Source of the DNA: Negativicutes bacterium
GTDB taxonomy: Bacteria > Bacillota > JAAYKD01
Direction of reading: 5' to 3'
Assembly (NCBI GenBank): GCA_021372785.1
Contig: JAJFTT010000011.1
Coordinates: 1-64,000, forward strand
Length of the DNA: 64,000 nucleotides
Shown here: piece by piece, positions 44,460 through 51,469 of the stretch
How positions within the stretch are numbered: position 1 is the stretch's first letter
Layout: each line of letters opens with the position of its first letter
Made by a program: the position numbers and the translations under genes
Notes under the pieces: generated by a model
Told to the model about the DNA's origin: nothing
Seen by the model: only the letters and a program-made list of their open reading frames with translations
The model's database searches: none

Positions 44460-44646
44460 TACTTACACTCCTTTTATTATTTTGAATTTTATTTACAGCC
44501 ATTTTGCCGGCTATATTCACGTTTTCTAGGTTATTCTCATCATTTTCTTGATTTTTTGTCAGCTGCCGGCAGATTAGCACCGGTTTGACGTTCTATTTTT
44601 GCTTTTTAAGGTTTTTCTGTGGTTCGCATGGGATCTTAGTGTCTGA

Positions 44647-44846
44647 TTAGTAAGGATCAATAAAAACGAGCATCTCTCCGCTTGACTCGGGCACCGCCGG
44701 GTCCAACTCACATTCATCTGAGCCCCCTTTGTTCTGAATTTTCGTTCCCTGTTCTTCTGTCATTTCAAGAATTCTATGAGTAATAACCGATTGGCCACCC
44801 TAGAAGAGATCAAATCTCCAACCTCGAGGTCAGTGGTTAGAACTTC
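44647..44846 (-). pseudogene. Remnant of a third SipW-type signal peptidase
   Basis: One frame gives EVLTTDLEVGDLIS; the next frame continues with a stop and then GGQSVITHRILEMTEEQG, TKIQNKGG and DPAVPESS, ending TAA at 44647-44649. These match the region from VKEVATDTLQVGDVIS through VITHRIVEI to the TKGD motif of the intact SipW-2 protein. The Ser motif and N-terminal span are missing (the sequence breaks off just below the riboswitch terminator), and KGD has become KGG, so it is dead. It forms part of the leader of the TasA-like gene. Confidence 0.82.
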
Positions 44847-44870
44847 CCTGATTCAAATGCGATGACCGAT

Positions 44871-44908
44871 AAAAAAAGTCCGGCCGCAACGAAAACTTGC
44901 GGTCGGAC
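44871..44908 (-). terminator. Terminator of riboswitch unit 1, overlapping its aptamer
   Basis: Minus-strand arms GTCCGACCGCAA (44897-44908) and TTGCGGCCGGAC (44878-44889) with one A-C mismatch, followed by seven T. The left arm contains TCCGAC, which the aptamer also needs. Confidence 0.88.
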
Positions 44909-44980
44909 GGTCATCACATCGTAATGTTTTAGACTCCTGACTTTGCGTCCTAACCTTTCGGTTAGTTTGCCCGGGAACAC
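44902..44980 (-). promoter_or_regulatory. c-di-GMP-I (GEMM) riboswitch, unit 1 (promoter-proximal to the gene)
   Basis: Minus-strand order: GGGCAAAC, hairpin CTAACC-GAAA-GGTTAG, GGACGCAAAG, GTCAGGA, GTCTAAAAC, small hairpin, GATGAC, TCCGAC. This is the GEMM-I core with GNRA tetraloop helix and TCTAAA receptor-side strand. The 109-bp segment 44864-44972 repeats at 45076-45184; the tetraloop helix differs by a compensated pair (ACC/GGT versus ATC/GAT). Flanking P1 pairing is not evident in this copy, so it may be weaker than unit 2. Confidence 0.82.
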
Positions 44981-45018
44981 CGATTCATTTTGTAAATGCT
45001 CTGATTTGCTGAGGTTGC

Positions 45019-45045
45019 AATATACCCTATGGCAAGAATTGTCAA
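45019..45045 (-). promoter_or_regulatory. Possible second promoter, before riboswitch unit 1
   Basis: Minus-strand TTGACA (45040-45045) and TATATT (45019-45024) with a short 15-nt spacer. Its distance to the aptamer (about 45 nt) is like that of the upstream promoter to unit 2, suggesting that a promoter-switch unit was duplicated. Confidence 0.45.
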
Positions 45046-45082
45046 TTGCAATGCTCAATTTTTCGCTGGATCCACGACCGAT

Positions 45083-45120
45083 AAAAAAAGTCCGGCCGCA
45101 AATAAAGCTTGCGGTCGGAC
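45083..45120 (-). terminator. Terminator of riboswitch unit 2, overlapping its aptamer
   Basis: Minus-strand arms GTCCGACCGCAA (45109-45120) and TTGCGGCCGGAC (45090-45101), loop GCTTTAT, then seven T. It has the same single A-C mismatch as unit 1. Confidence 0.9.
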
Positions 45121-45195
45121 GGTCATCACATCGTAATGTTTTAGACTCCTGACTTTGCGTCCTAATCTTTCGATTAGTTTGCCCTGAAGTTTGAT
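45114..45195 (-). promoter_or_regulatory. c-di-GMP-I (GEMM) riboswitch, unit 2 (first transcribed)
   Basis: Minus-strand GGGCAAAC, CTAATC-GAAA-GATTAG, GGACGCAAAG, GTCAGGAGTCTAAAAC, ACAT-TACG-ATGT hairpin, GATGAC, TCCGAC. In the folded aptamer GTC(A)GGA pairs with TCCGAC (45114-45119), which is also the left arm of the terminator; P1 may be AAACTT with AAG(C)TTT. Binding of c-di-GMP should therefore prevent the terminator and turn transcription on. Location upstream of matrix genes agrees. Confidence 0.87.
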
Positions 45196-45225
45196 TCAAT
45201 TGGATCACTCTTGCTTACTGACCAC

Positions 45226-45254
45226 ATCTTATAACAGTAAAGACCTCTTGTCAA
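45226..45254 (-). promoter_or_regulatory. Promoter of the matrix locus
   Basis: Minus-strand TTGACA (45249-45254), 17-nt spacer, TAAGAT (45226-45231). It starts the leader with the two tandem riboswitches. The 100 or so bases between here and mscL hold a GACCGG/CCGGTC hairpin without a T run and nothing else I can name. Confidence 0.75.
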
Positions 45255-45369
45255 TAGCCTTAATGCGTTTTTTGAAAATTATTTTTTTCTTGCTGCCCGG
45301 CAGCTGCCGTTTTGTACCCCGGGCGTTCCCGGTCTTCCGTCTTTTTCCGAACCGACCGGTTTGCCGGTC

Positions 45370-45774
45370 CTAGCTTTGACTTTTTGCTTGCAGGAGATCT
45401 CTGATTTCAGCCAGCAGCACTTCTTCTTTGGAAGGAGCCGGCGGAATGACCGGCGCTGCTTTCTCTTTTTTCTTAAAGGAGGAAAGCAGTTTGATCATCA
45501 GAAAAATCGCCAGGGCGACAATCAAAAAGTCGATGACGGATTGCAGAAAAGCGCCATATTTCAAGGCGACTTCTCCGCTTGTCGCGCTGGCGGGATTGAT
45601 GATCACTTTCAAGCCGGCCAGATTAATCCTGCCTAAAATCACGCTGAGCAGCGGCATCACGATATCGTTGACCAGCGACGTGACGATTTTTCCGAAGGCG
45701 CCGCCGATAATCACGCCGACTGCCAGATCAATAACATTTCCCCGCATAATAAATTTTTTAAATTCCGAAATCAT
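45370..45774 (-). CDS. mscL: Large-conductance mechanosensitive channel
   Basis: 134 residues from the ATG at 45774, with AGGAAGG 7 nt upstream. The N-terminal amphipathic helix and first span read FKKFIMRGNVIDLAVGVIIGGAFGKIV, the MscL hallmark; the periplasmic-type loop is followed by a second span (FLQSVIDFLIVALAIFLMIK) and a charged C-terminal helix bundle (EEVLLAEIRDLL). The homopentamer opens on membrane stretch to release solutes. It is a single gene with an 18-bp inverted repeat ATTCGCAG-TG-CTGCGAAT upstream (45793-45810) of unknown role. Confidence 0.96.
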   Translation of the reverse strand: MISEFKKFIMRGNVIDLAVGVIIGGAFGKIVTSLVNDIVMPLLSVILGRINLAGLKVIINPASATSGEVALKYGAFLQSVIDFLIVALAIFLMIKLLSSFKKKEKAAPVIPPAPSKEEVLLAEIRDLLQAKSQS

Positions 45775-45907
45775 TTTCAAACCTTCCTTCCGATTCGCAG
45801 TGCTGCGAATGACTTCGCTCCCTCAATTTCCGCATGCCGCGCAGAAATTCCTTCCCGTTTGTCTGAATTCTTTGCTCAGGTTCTGTCATCCCGCCAGGCG
45901 CTGTCCC

Positions 45908-46819
45908 TTAGCGGTGCTCATCCGGCGGCGCAGCTTCTTTCCTTACCGGCGACTGCCTGCACATTGCGATAAAAGCCTGCGCCGCGACGGAAAGCAGCTT
46001 GTTCTTGTGCCGGATGATCGTGAATTTACGTTTCAACTGCAAACCCTGCACCCGAACCAGCGCAATCTCCTGCCGCTGCAGTTTTTCTTCCACCAGAATG
46101 TAAGGCAAAACGGAGAGCCCCAGCCCGCGGCTGACCGCATTGACCAGCGCGGTTGTGCTGGTACTCTCCCAGATTGGCCGCACGGCAAGGTTCTGGGCTG
46201 CCAGAATCTGATCGAATAATTCTCTGGTGCCGCTGCCTTTTTCCCGCAGGAGGAAGGGTTCGGCCAGAAATTGATCCAGCGCGATCGGCTCAGCGTTGCT
46301 GAATCGATGGTTGACCGGGCAGACTGCAACCAATTCATCGTCCAGATAAGTTTCCGAAACAATACTGTCCAGATGCGTAACGCCTTCAATCAAGGCAAAA
46401 TCCAGTTCGCTGGCCGCAATCATTTTTTCAATGGTTTCGGAACTGTCAATCGTCACGAAAATGGCTGTCTGTGGATAACTGATTTTGAATTGCCGCACGT
46501 AATCGGGCATAAAGTAGCTGCCGATGGTAATGCTGGCGCCGATGCGCAGTTTTCCGGTGCTGCCCTGGCTGCGCAGATTTGTTTCCATCTCTTCCAACAA
46601 ATCGAGGATCGGTCTGGCATAGCCGAGTAAGTTCTTGCCGGCTTCCGTCAGATAGAGGTGCCGGGAAATCCGGTCAAACAGCTGAAGATCATATTCTGTT
46701 TCCAATTCCTTGATGGTCCGGCTGACTGCCGGCTGAGCCAGGTAAAGCTGTTCGGCGGCTTTGGTAATGCTGTTCCATTCACAGACGGTGACGAATACTT
46801 TTAAATGATGCAGTGTCAG
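45908..46819 (-). CDS. LysR-type transcriptional regulator (probable CTG start)
   Basis: 303 residues if begun at CTG 46819, which follows AAGGAGAGG. From there the frame gives TLHHLKVFVTVCEWNSIT then KAAEQLYLAQPAVSRTIKELE, a complete LysR winged helix; starting at the first standard codon (TTG 46705) would remove the DNA-binding domain. Residues ~90-290 form the two-lobed effector domain (GKLRIGAS, LLREKGSGTRELFD). It is divergent from the ChrA genes, with a palindrome between, the usual arrangement for a LysR regulator and its target. Effector unknown. Confidence 0.85.
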   Translation of the reverse strand: MTLHHLKVFVTVCEWNSITKAAEQLYLAQPAVSRTIKELETEYDLQLFDRISRHLYLTEAGKNLLGYARPILDLLEEMETNLRSQGSTGKLRIGASITIGSYFMPDYVRQFKISYPQTAIFVTIDSSETIEKMIAASELDFALIEGVTHLDSIVSETYLDDELVAVCPVNHRFSNAEPIALDQFLAEPFLLREKGSGTRELFDQILAAQNLAVRPIWESTSTTALVNAVSRGLGLSVLPYILVEEKLQRQEIALVRVQGLQLKRKFTIIRHKNKLLSVAAQAFIAMCRQSPVRKEAAPPDEHR

Positions 46820-46835
46820 GCTTACCCTCTCCTTT

Positions 46836-46853
46836 CATAACATAATTGTTATG
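46836..46853. promoter_or_regulatory. Candidate LysR operator
   Basis: CATAACA-TAAT-TGTTATG is a perfect 7-bp inverted repeat in the divergent lysR-chrA gap, immediately upstream of the LysR ribosome-binding site. Size and placement fit an autoregulatory LysR box. Confidence 0.6.
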
Positions 46854-46936
46854 ACATTTATCTTATTATACTATTTTACTTGAGTATTGGCAAGCCTTAT
46901 ACTGGACTGAAAGCAAAAGACATGGGAGGCAGCCTC

Positions 46937-47521
46937 TTGAAACGTGATGCAAAATTTTATACTCTGCTTTTCTTTACTACTTTTCAATTGAGTGCTTTTA
47001 CCTTTGGCGGCGGTTATGTGATTGTGCCGCTGATGAAAAAGCAGTTCGTGGAAAAACTCGCCTGGATTGATGAAAAAGAAATGCTCGACTTTGCCGCTAT
47101 CGCTCAGGCCACACCCGGTCCGATGGCAGTCAACGCCGCCACTTTGCTCGGTTATCATCTCGCCGGCATCAAAGGCGCGCTCGTGGCAATTTTCGGCACG
47201 GTTCTGCCGCCGTTTATTTTATTATCGGTGATCTCACTCTTCTATACTGCTTTTGCTGCCAACCCAATCGTGAAAAATGTGCTGCGCGCCATGCAGGCTG
47301 CCGTCAGCGCGGTGATTTTGGATGTGGTATTTGGCATGGCCGGCTCGATCATCCAAAAAAAGCAGCTGATTGCCTTCTTGCTGATGATTGCCGCTTTTCT
47401 TGCCAGCGCGTTCTTTGAGGTTGACGTGATCACGATCATTCTGGTCTGCGCGGCGGTTGGTCTCTTATCTACCCTGATCTCAAAACGGAAAGCAAAGGGG
47501 ACCTCTGATGATCTATCTTAA
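46937..47521 (+). CDS. Chromate transporter family protein, N-half (short ChrA)
   Basis: 194 residues from TTG 46937, chosen because GGGAGG lies 7 nt upstream; open frame further upstream lacks such a site. Family motifs FTFGGGYVIVPLMKKQFVEK and ATPGPMAVNAATLLGY are clear, with five to six membrane spans. Short ChrA proteins occur as adjacent pairs that act together. In anaerobes without chromate exposure the natural substrate is unknown. The last 14 nt overlap the next gene, which encodes the partner half. Confidence 0.9.
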   Translation: MKRDAKFYTLLFFTTFQLSAFTFGGGYVIVPLMKKQFVEKLAWIDEKEMLDFAAIAQATPGPMAVNAATLLGYHLAGIKGALVAIFGTVLPPFILLSVISLFYTAFAANPIVKNVLRAMQAAVSAVILDVVFGMAGSIIQKKQLIAFLLMIAAFLASAFFEVDVITIILVCAAVGLLSTLISKRKAKGTSDDLS

Positions 47522-48080
47522 TTTATTCTGGTCGTTTTTCCAGATCGGTCTCTTCAGCATCGGCGGCGGCTATGCAGCCATGCCCCTGATTCAAAATCAG
47601 GTTGTCCGGCTGCACGCCTGGCTGACTCTGCAGGAATTTGGCGATATCGTCACAATTTCCCAGATGACGCCCGGACCGATTGCCATCAATGCAGCCACCT
47701 TTGTCGGCACCCGCATCGCAGGATTTGGCGGCGCTCTGACAGCCACCCTGGGCTGTATCCTGCCCTCCTGCCTGATTGTCCTGCTGTTCGCCGCTCTCTA
47801 CAAGAAATATCAGAATCTGGACACGGTGCAGGGAATTCTCGGCGGCTTGCGCCCGGCGGTGATCGGGCTGATCGCCTCGGCCGGTCTGACCATTCTCAGT
47901 CTGGCCATTTGGCATGGTGAAGCGGCTTCGCCGGATCCTGGCAGCATTGATTTTTTGGCGGTTCTCCTGATTGCGCTCTGCCTGTTCTTCCTGCGCAAAA
48001 GCAAGCTCAATCCCACCTATATTATGCTGGCAGCCGGTGTGATCGGCGGTCTGCTTTATACTTTATTGCCGCTCGCCTAA
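47508..48080 (+). CDS. Chromate transporter family protein, C-half (short ChrA)
   Basis: 190 residues, starting inside the end of the preceding gene. It carries the same motif set, FSIGGGYAAMPLIQNQVV and MTPGPIAINAATFVG, and about six spans. The two proteins probably form one transporter unit with opposite orientation in the membrane, as proposed for short-chain ChrA pairs. Both are likely under the divergent LysR regulator. Confidence 0.9.
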   Translation: MIYLNLFWSFFQIGLFSIGGGYAAMPLIQNQVVRLHAWLTLQEFGDIVTISQMTPGPIAINAATFVGTRIAGFGGALTATLGCILPSCLIVLLFAALYKKYQNLDTVQGILGGLRPAVIGLIASAGLTILSLAIWHGEAASPDPGSIDFLAVLLIALCLFFLRKSKLNPTYIMLAAGVIGGLLYTLLPLA

Positions 48081-48124
48081 AAACTTCAGCGCTCCGCTGC
48101 GGCGGAGCAGCCGACGTTCTCCCT

Positions 48125-48165
48125 AAAAAAGTGTCTGAAGCCGCTTGCCTCAGACACTTTTTTTT
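48125..48165. terminator. Bidirectional terminator between chrA and nadC
   Basis: AAAAAAGTGTCTGA pairs with TCAGACACTTTTTT around an 11-nt loop. It serves both convergent operons. Confidence 0.9.
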
Positions 48166-48167
48166 AT

Positions 48168-49010
48168 CTATGCTTCATTGACAAAACGTAAACTGATATC
48201 CAGGGCTTTGACCGAATGGGTTAGGGCCCCGATGGAGATAAAATCGACCCCGGTTGCCGCAATTTCCCGCAGATCCTTCTCGCCCATGTTGCCGGAGGCT
48301 TCCGTCAAGGCTCGGCCGGCGACGACTTGCACCGCCTCTGCCATCTCTGCCGCACTCATATTATCCAGAAGAATCACCTCGGCACCGCCTTGCAGCGCTT
48401 CCGTCAGCTGCAGCATATTCTCCACTTCAATTTCTATTTTCATGAGATGCGGCACTTGCCGGCGCACGCCGGCGATGGCCGGCGCAATCCCTCCCGCTGC
48501 CGCGATATGATTGTCTTTGATCAGGACACCGTCCGCCAGATTATAGCGATGATTCAGCGCGCCGCCAATCTGCACCGCGTATTTTTCCACCCAACGCAAA
48601 CCCGGCATGGTTTTACGGGTATCGACAATTTTGGTTTTCGTGCCCTGCACCTGCAGCACGGCAGCGCGGGTCCGGGTCGCGATACCGGACAGATGCTGCA
48701 GAAAATTCAAGGCGACACGCTCGCCGCTCAAGATACTGCCGGCCGGTCCGCTGATCTTTGCTAAAATCGTGCCTTTGCTGATCGGATCCCCTTCATTTAG
48801 GCAAAATGTACATTGAATCTGCGGATCCAGCAAGAAAAATATGCGCTGCATGACGAACAAACCGCAGACAATTCCCTCTGCCTTGGCGATGACGTTTGCC
48901 CGCGCCCACCGCTCGGGAGCAACGGTCGCATTCGTCGTGATATCGCCGTGACCGATATCCTCCTCCAAAGCCAGAAACAATAATTCATCCAACTGCCGGG
49001 AATTTTGCAT
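48168..49010 (-). CDS. nadC: Quinolinate phosphoribosyltransferase (decarboxylating)
   Basis: 280 residues from the ATG at 49010 (AAGGAGG upstream); a longer frame is not supported. Family motifs: LEEDIGHGDITTNA at the N-terminus, RVALNFLQHLSGIATRT, VDTRKTMPGLRWVEKYAV, GGALNHRYNLADGVLIKDNH and IEIEVENMLQ. The enzyme turns quinolinate and PRPP into nicotinate mononucleotide, the third step of de novo NAD synthesis. It ends the niaR-nadA-nadC operon. Confidence 0.95.
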   Translation of the reverse strand: MQNSRQLDELLFLALEEDIGHGDITTNATVAPERWARANVIAKAEGIVCGLFVMQRIFFLLDPQIQCTFCLNEGDPISKGTILAKISGPAGSILSGERVALNFLQHLSGIATRTRAAVLQVQGTKTKIVDTRKTMPGLRWVEKYAVQIGGALNHRYNLADGVLIKDNHIAAAGGIAPAIAGVRRQVPHLMKIEIEVENMLQLTEALQGGAEVILLDNMSAAEMAEAVQVVAGRALTEASGNMGEKDLREIAATGVDFISIGALTHSVKALDISLRFVNEA

Positions 49011-49076
49011 CACAATTTCCTCCTTCGTCCGAATTATTTCTTGATCATTGCTTTGCCGCTTCATTTCTAAAAACTG

Positions 49077-49988
49077 CTAGGAAAGCGCCAGCATGCGTTC
49101 CAGACTGCGCGCCGCTTTTTGTCTGATCTTTTCATCCACTTGCACAACAAATTTTAATTCCTCTAACGCCGCCGCCAGATTCGGCAGCGTCGTTTTTTTC
49201 ATATTGGCGCAGATCAGGCGCGGGGCGGCCGGATAAAATTGTTTGCCGGGACAAGCCAGCTGAAGCTGATGTAAAATGCCTGCTTCGGTCGCAATGATAA
49301 ATTCCTGCGCCGGGGAATGAGCGGCAAAATCGATAATCTGAGCCGTGCTGCCGGTGAGATCGGACATCCCTGAGATTTCCGGAGGACATTCCGGATGCAC
49401 CAGCAGCAAGGCTGCCGGATGCTGCTGTTTGGTCTCGTTCACCTGCTGCACGGTGATAAAGTGATGCGTCGGGCAGAAACCTTTGGCTAAAACGATCTGC
49501 TTTTCCGGGCAGAAAGCGGCAAGATAGCGGCCGAGATTTTGGTCCGGCACAAAGATCACTTGCTGTTCCGCTAAGCCCCGCACGATTTTCACGGCATTGG
49601 CGGAGGTGCAGCAGATATCGCTGACCGCCTTGACTTCGATGGAGGAGTTGACATAGCAGACGACTGCCGCTTTGGGATACTGCTCTTTCAGCCGCAGAAT
49701 TTCCTGCGCGTCGATACTGTCGGCCATGGGGCAGCCGGCGCTTCGGTCCGGCAAAAGCACCATGCGCCCGGGGTTCAGGATTTTCGCGGTCTCCGCCATA
49801 AAGGTAACACCGCAAAAAACGATCACCTCCGCGCCGGTTGTTTTGGCCATGCGGCTCAATTCCAGGGAATCACCCACAAAATCGGCAATATCCTGAATTT
49901 CTGCCGGCTGATAGAGATGCGCCAGAACCACGGCATGGCGTTCCTTTTTTAGTTTTTCAATTTTCTTGATCAGTTCCGTATTCGGCAA
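49077..49988 (-). CDS. nadA: Quinolinate synthase (4Fe-4S)
   Basis: 303 residues from TTG 49988, which follows GAGGG at a good distance; this start lies 32 nt inside niaR. AHLYQPAEIQDIADFVGDSL and the YVNSS segment are typical, and three Cys in VIFCGVTFMAE, ICCTSANA and HPECPPEI would hold the 4Fe-4S cluster. It condenses iminoaspartate with dihydroxyacetone phosphate to quinolinate. The usual partner nadB (L-aspartate oxidase) is not in this operon, so the iminoaspartate source must be elsewhere. Confidence 0.94.
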   Translation of the reverse strand: MPNTELIKKIEKLKKERHAVVLAHLYQPAEIQDIADFVGDSLELSRMAKTTGAEVIVFCGVTFMAETAKILNPGRMVLLPDRSAGCPMADSIDAQEILRLKEQYPKAAVVCYVNSSIEVKAVSDICCTSANAVKIVRGLAEQQVIFVPDQNLGRYLAAFCPEKQIVLAKGFCPTHHFITVQQVNETKQQHPAALLLVHPECPPEISGMSDLTGSTAQIIDFAAHSPAQEFIIATEAGILHQLQLACPGKQFYPAAPRLICANMKKTTLPNLAAALEELKFVVQVDEKIRQKAARSLERMLALS

Positions 49989-50544
49989 AGCTGTTTCCCT
50001 CTTCTTTCTGTTTTGTTGCTTCCGCTTTTTCATAAAGCAGCCCGGCGTTGCGCAGGGCGGACTCAATTTGATTCAGCGTTTCTTCGTCTGCCGCTTCCAC
50101 GGTATGCATGTGGATGCCATCGGTGATGGTGGTGAGCATCAGCGAACGGCTGGCGCGGACTCTCTGCAGCCAGGACTCAACGGCCGCCAATGAGCCGAGC
50201 ATCAGGCTGCCGGTAATTTCCCCGTAGATCGGATGATCCACAATCACGTCGCGCACCAGACCGCCCTGCCGCACGATCATTTTCAGTTCCACCTCTGCTT
50301 CCGGCAGCGTTTTATGATAACAGGTGAACACCTTCAGACAACGGTTTTTGGCAGCGCTGCCCAGATAAATATAACCGGCAACGGTAGAAAGCAGCGGCTG
50401 ACCGCCTGCTTTGAGCAAAGCGATATCTTGCACAACGATCTGTCTCGTCACACCCAGCAGCAGCGCCAGTTCGCTGCCGGTGATCGGTTTATCCGCCCGG
50501 CTGATGACCTCCAGGATCTTTTCCCTTCTGTTGTTTGCATCCAT
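49957..50544 (-). CDS. niaR: NiaR-type transcriptional repressor (HTH + 3H domain)
   Basis: 195 residues, GGGAGGGG before the ATG. Residues 1-60 form a winged helix (REKILEVISRADKPITGSEL, GVTRQIVVQDIALLK). The 3H domain follows with its conserved His residues in CYHKTLPE, VDHPIYGEI and GIHMHTVEA. NiaR proteins bind nicotinate and repress NAD synthesis or niacin uptake genes. Here it heads the nadA-nadC operon, and a perfect palindrome abuts the promoter, implying autoregulation. Confidence 0.92.
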   Translation of the reverse strand: MDANNRREKILEVISRADKPITGSELALLLGVTRQIVVQDIALLKAGGQPLLSTVAGYIYLGSAAKNRCLKVFTCYHKTLPEAEVELKMIVRQGGLVRDVIVDHPIYGEITGSLMLGSLAAVESWLQRVRASRSLMLTTITDGIHMHTVEAADEETLNQIESALRNAGLLYEKAEATKQKEEGNSFAEYGTDQEN

Positions 50545-50577
50545 CCGCTCACCCCTCCCGGTTTGTTTTCTATTTGC

Positions 50578-50623
50578 ATTATAGCGGAGTTTGCGGCAAT
50601 GTCAACAGCTGTATATACAGCTG
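50578..50623 (-). promoter_or_regulatory. niaR-nadAC promoter with candidate NiaR operator
   Basis: Minus-strand TTGACA (50600-50605), 16-nt spacer, TATAAT (50578-50583). Directly against the -35 lies the perfect 18-bp palindrome CAGCTGTATATACAGCTG (50606-50623). A repressor here would block RNA polymerase. Confidence 0.8.
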
Positions 50624-50928
50624 ACAAGAAATGCTGGCAAAGCCTGAATTCAGACAAAAAGAAAGGCATAAAGAGCAAAAAAACAAAGAATCTGTCCGGC
50701 TCGAACCATTCTCTGCTTTCAGCTGAAAGGAAAGAGCAAACCACGCTCAGATTTCTGTTCGATTTTTTAGACATCAACAGAGGGTAAGGCACCGTTCCTG
50801 AAGATCCTTTTACTTCGCTTAAAAAGCCGGCCGCTTGCTCCTGCGTTTTACCGGCCGGGCGATTCCAGTACAGAGTTTAACTGCCGTCGTCGTTCCATGC
50901 ACAATCGGCCCGGCTGCTTTTTTGAGAT
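50624..50928. other. Non-coding gap between nad operon and SHOCT genes
   Basis: About 300 bases with no supported gene. The only structure is a hairpin with CCGGCCG/CGGCCGG arms near 50827-50860, lacking a T run. Confidence 0.5.
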
Positions 50929-50961
50929 AAAAAAAGAACCTTCGGTTGAGGCGCCGAAGGT
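50929..50961 (-). terminator. Terminator after the SHOCT genes
   Basis: Minus-strand ACCTTCGG and CCGAAGGT arms with an 8-nt loop, followed by TCTTTTTTT. Confidence 0.88.
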
Positions 50962-50985
50962 CCTGCTGTTTGCCATGGACTTGCT

Positions 50986-51243
50986 TTATTCGAGATTGAG
51001 AAAATTCTTCTTGCGCAGATACTCTTCTTCACTGATCTCGCCTTTGGCCAGTTTCATTTTCAATAAATCCAAAATATCCGCATTTGCTTGATTCTTGCTT
51101 TTCTTTCCGGTAAAATGCAGAATGGTAAAAATCACAAGCAGCAAAACCGCTGCCATGATCAGCATCATCCAGCCACCCATCAAGAACCTGGATCCGAATC
51201 CAAGACAGCGGCCGATTTCGTTGGTCCCTCTCAAAAACATCAT
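50986..51243 (-). CDS. Small membrane protein with C-terminal SHOCT motif
   Basis: 85 residues from ATG 51243 (AAGGAG 8 nt upstream). One span (GGWMMLIMAAVLLLVIFTILHF) is followed by a Lys-rich linker and DILDLLKMKLAKGEISEEEYLRKK, a SHOCT-type short C-terminal helix pair found on many small membrane proteins and thought to mediate oligomerisation. Function is unknown. It follows a second SHOCT gene by 12 bases. Confidence 0.8.
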   Translation of the reverse strand: MMFLRGTNEIGRCLGFGSRFLMGGWMMLIMAAVLLLVIFTILHFTGKKSKNQANADILDLLKMKLAKGEISEEEYLRKKNFLNLE

Positions 51244-51255
51244 TTGATTCACTCC

Positions 51256-51432
51256 TTATTTGCACAATTCCGCTAATCTTGTAAAGGTTTCCTCGTCGAT
51301 TTCTCCGTTGATATATCTTAACTGCAGAGTTTCCATCGGATTGATCGGATTACGTTTACCGCTTTTTGTATTCTGATGATCCTTTGCAGCTAAGTAGAAG
51401 AGATAAGCTAAAATCAGCAGTGGTATGAGCAT
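51256..51432 (-). CDS. Very small membrane protein with SHOCT-like C-terminus
   Basis: 58 residues from ATG 51432 (AAAGGGG 8 nt upstream). One span (LIPLLILAYLFYLAA) and then METLQLRYINGEIDEETFTRL, a SHOCT-like segment with the characteristic RYxxGEIxxExF spacing. Paired with the next gene; probably the two products interact. TATAAT in TTCGCTATAATCGG near 51527-51532 may be its -10 box. Confidence 0.75.
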   Translation of the reverse strand: MLIPLLILAYLFYLAAKDHQNTKSGKRNPINPMETLQLRYINGEIDEETFTRLAELCK

Positions 51433-51469
51433 GCTGGCATCCCCTTTCGGCTTGATAAAGCGCTTCATT

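Noticed and set aside
44864-45184. Pair of 109-bp direct repeats as transposon ends or a MITE
   Set aside because: No terminal inverted repeats; the content matches c-di-GMP-I aptamers with terminators and shows compensatory changes.
45908-46705. LysR gene as an N-terminally truncated pseudogene
   Set aside because: The frame continues upstream through a complete winged helix to a CTG with a good ribosome-binding site.
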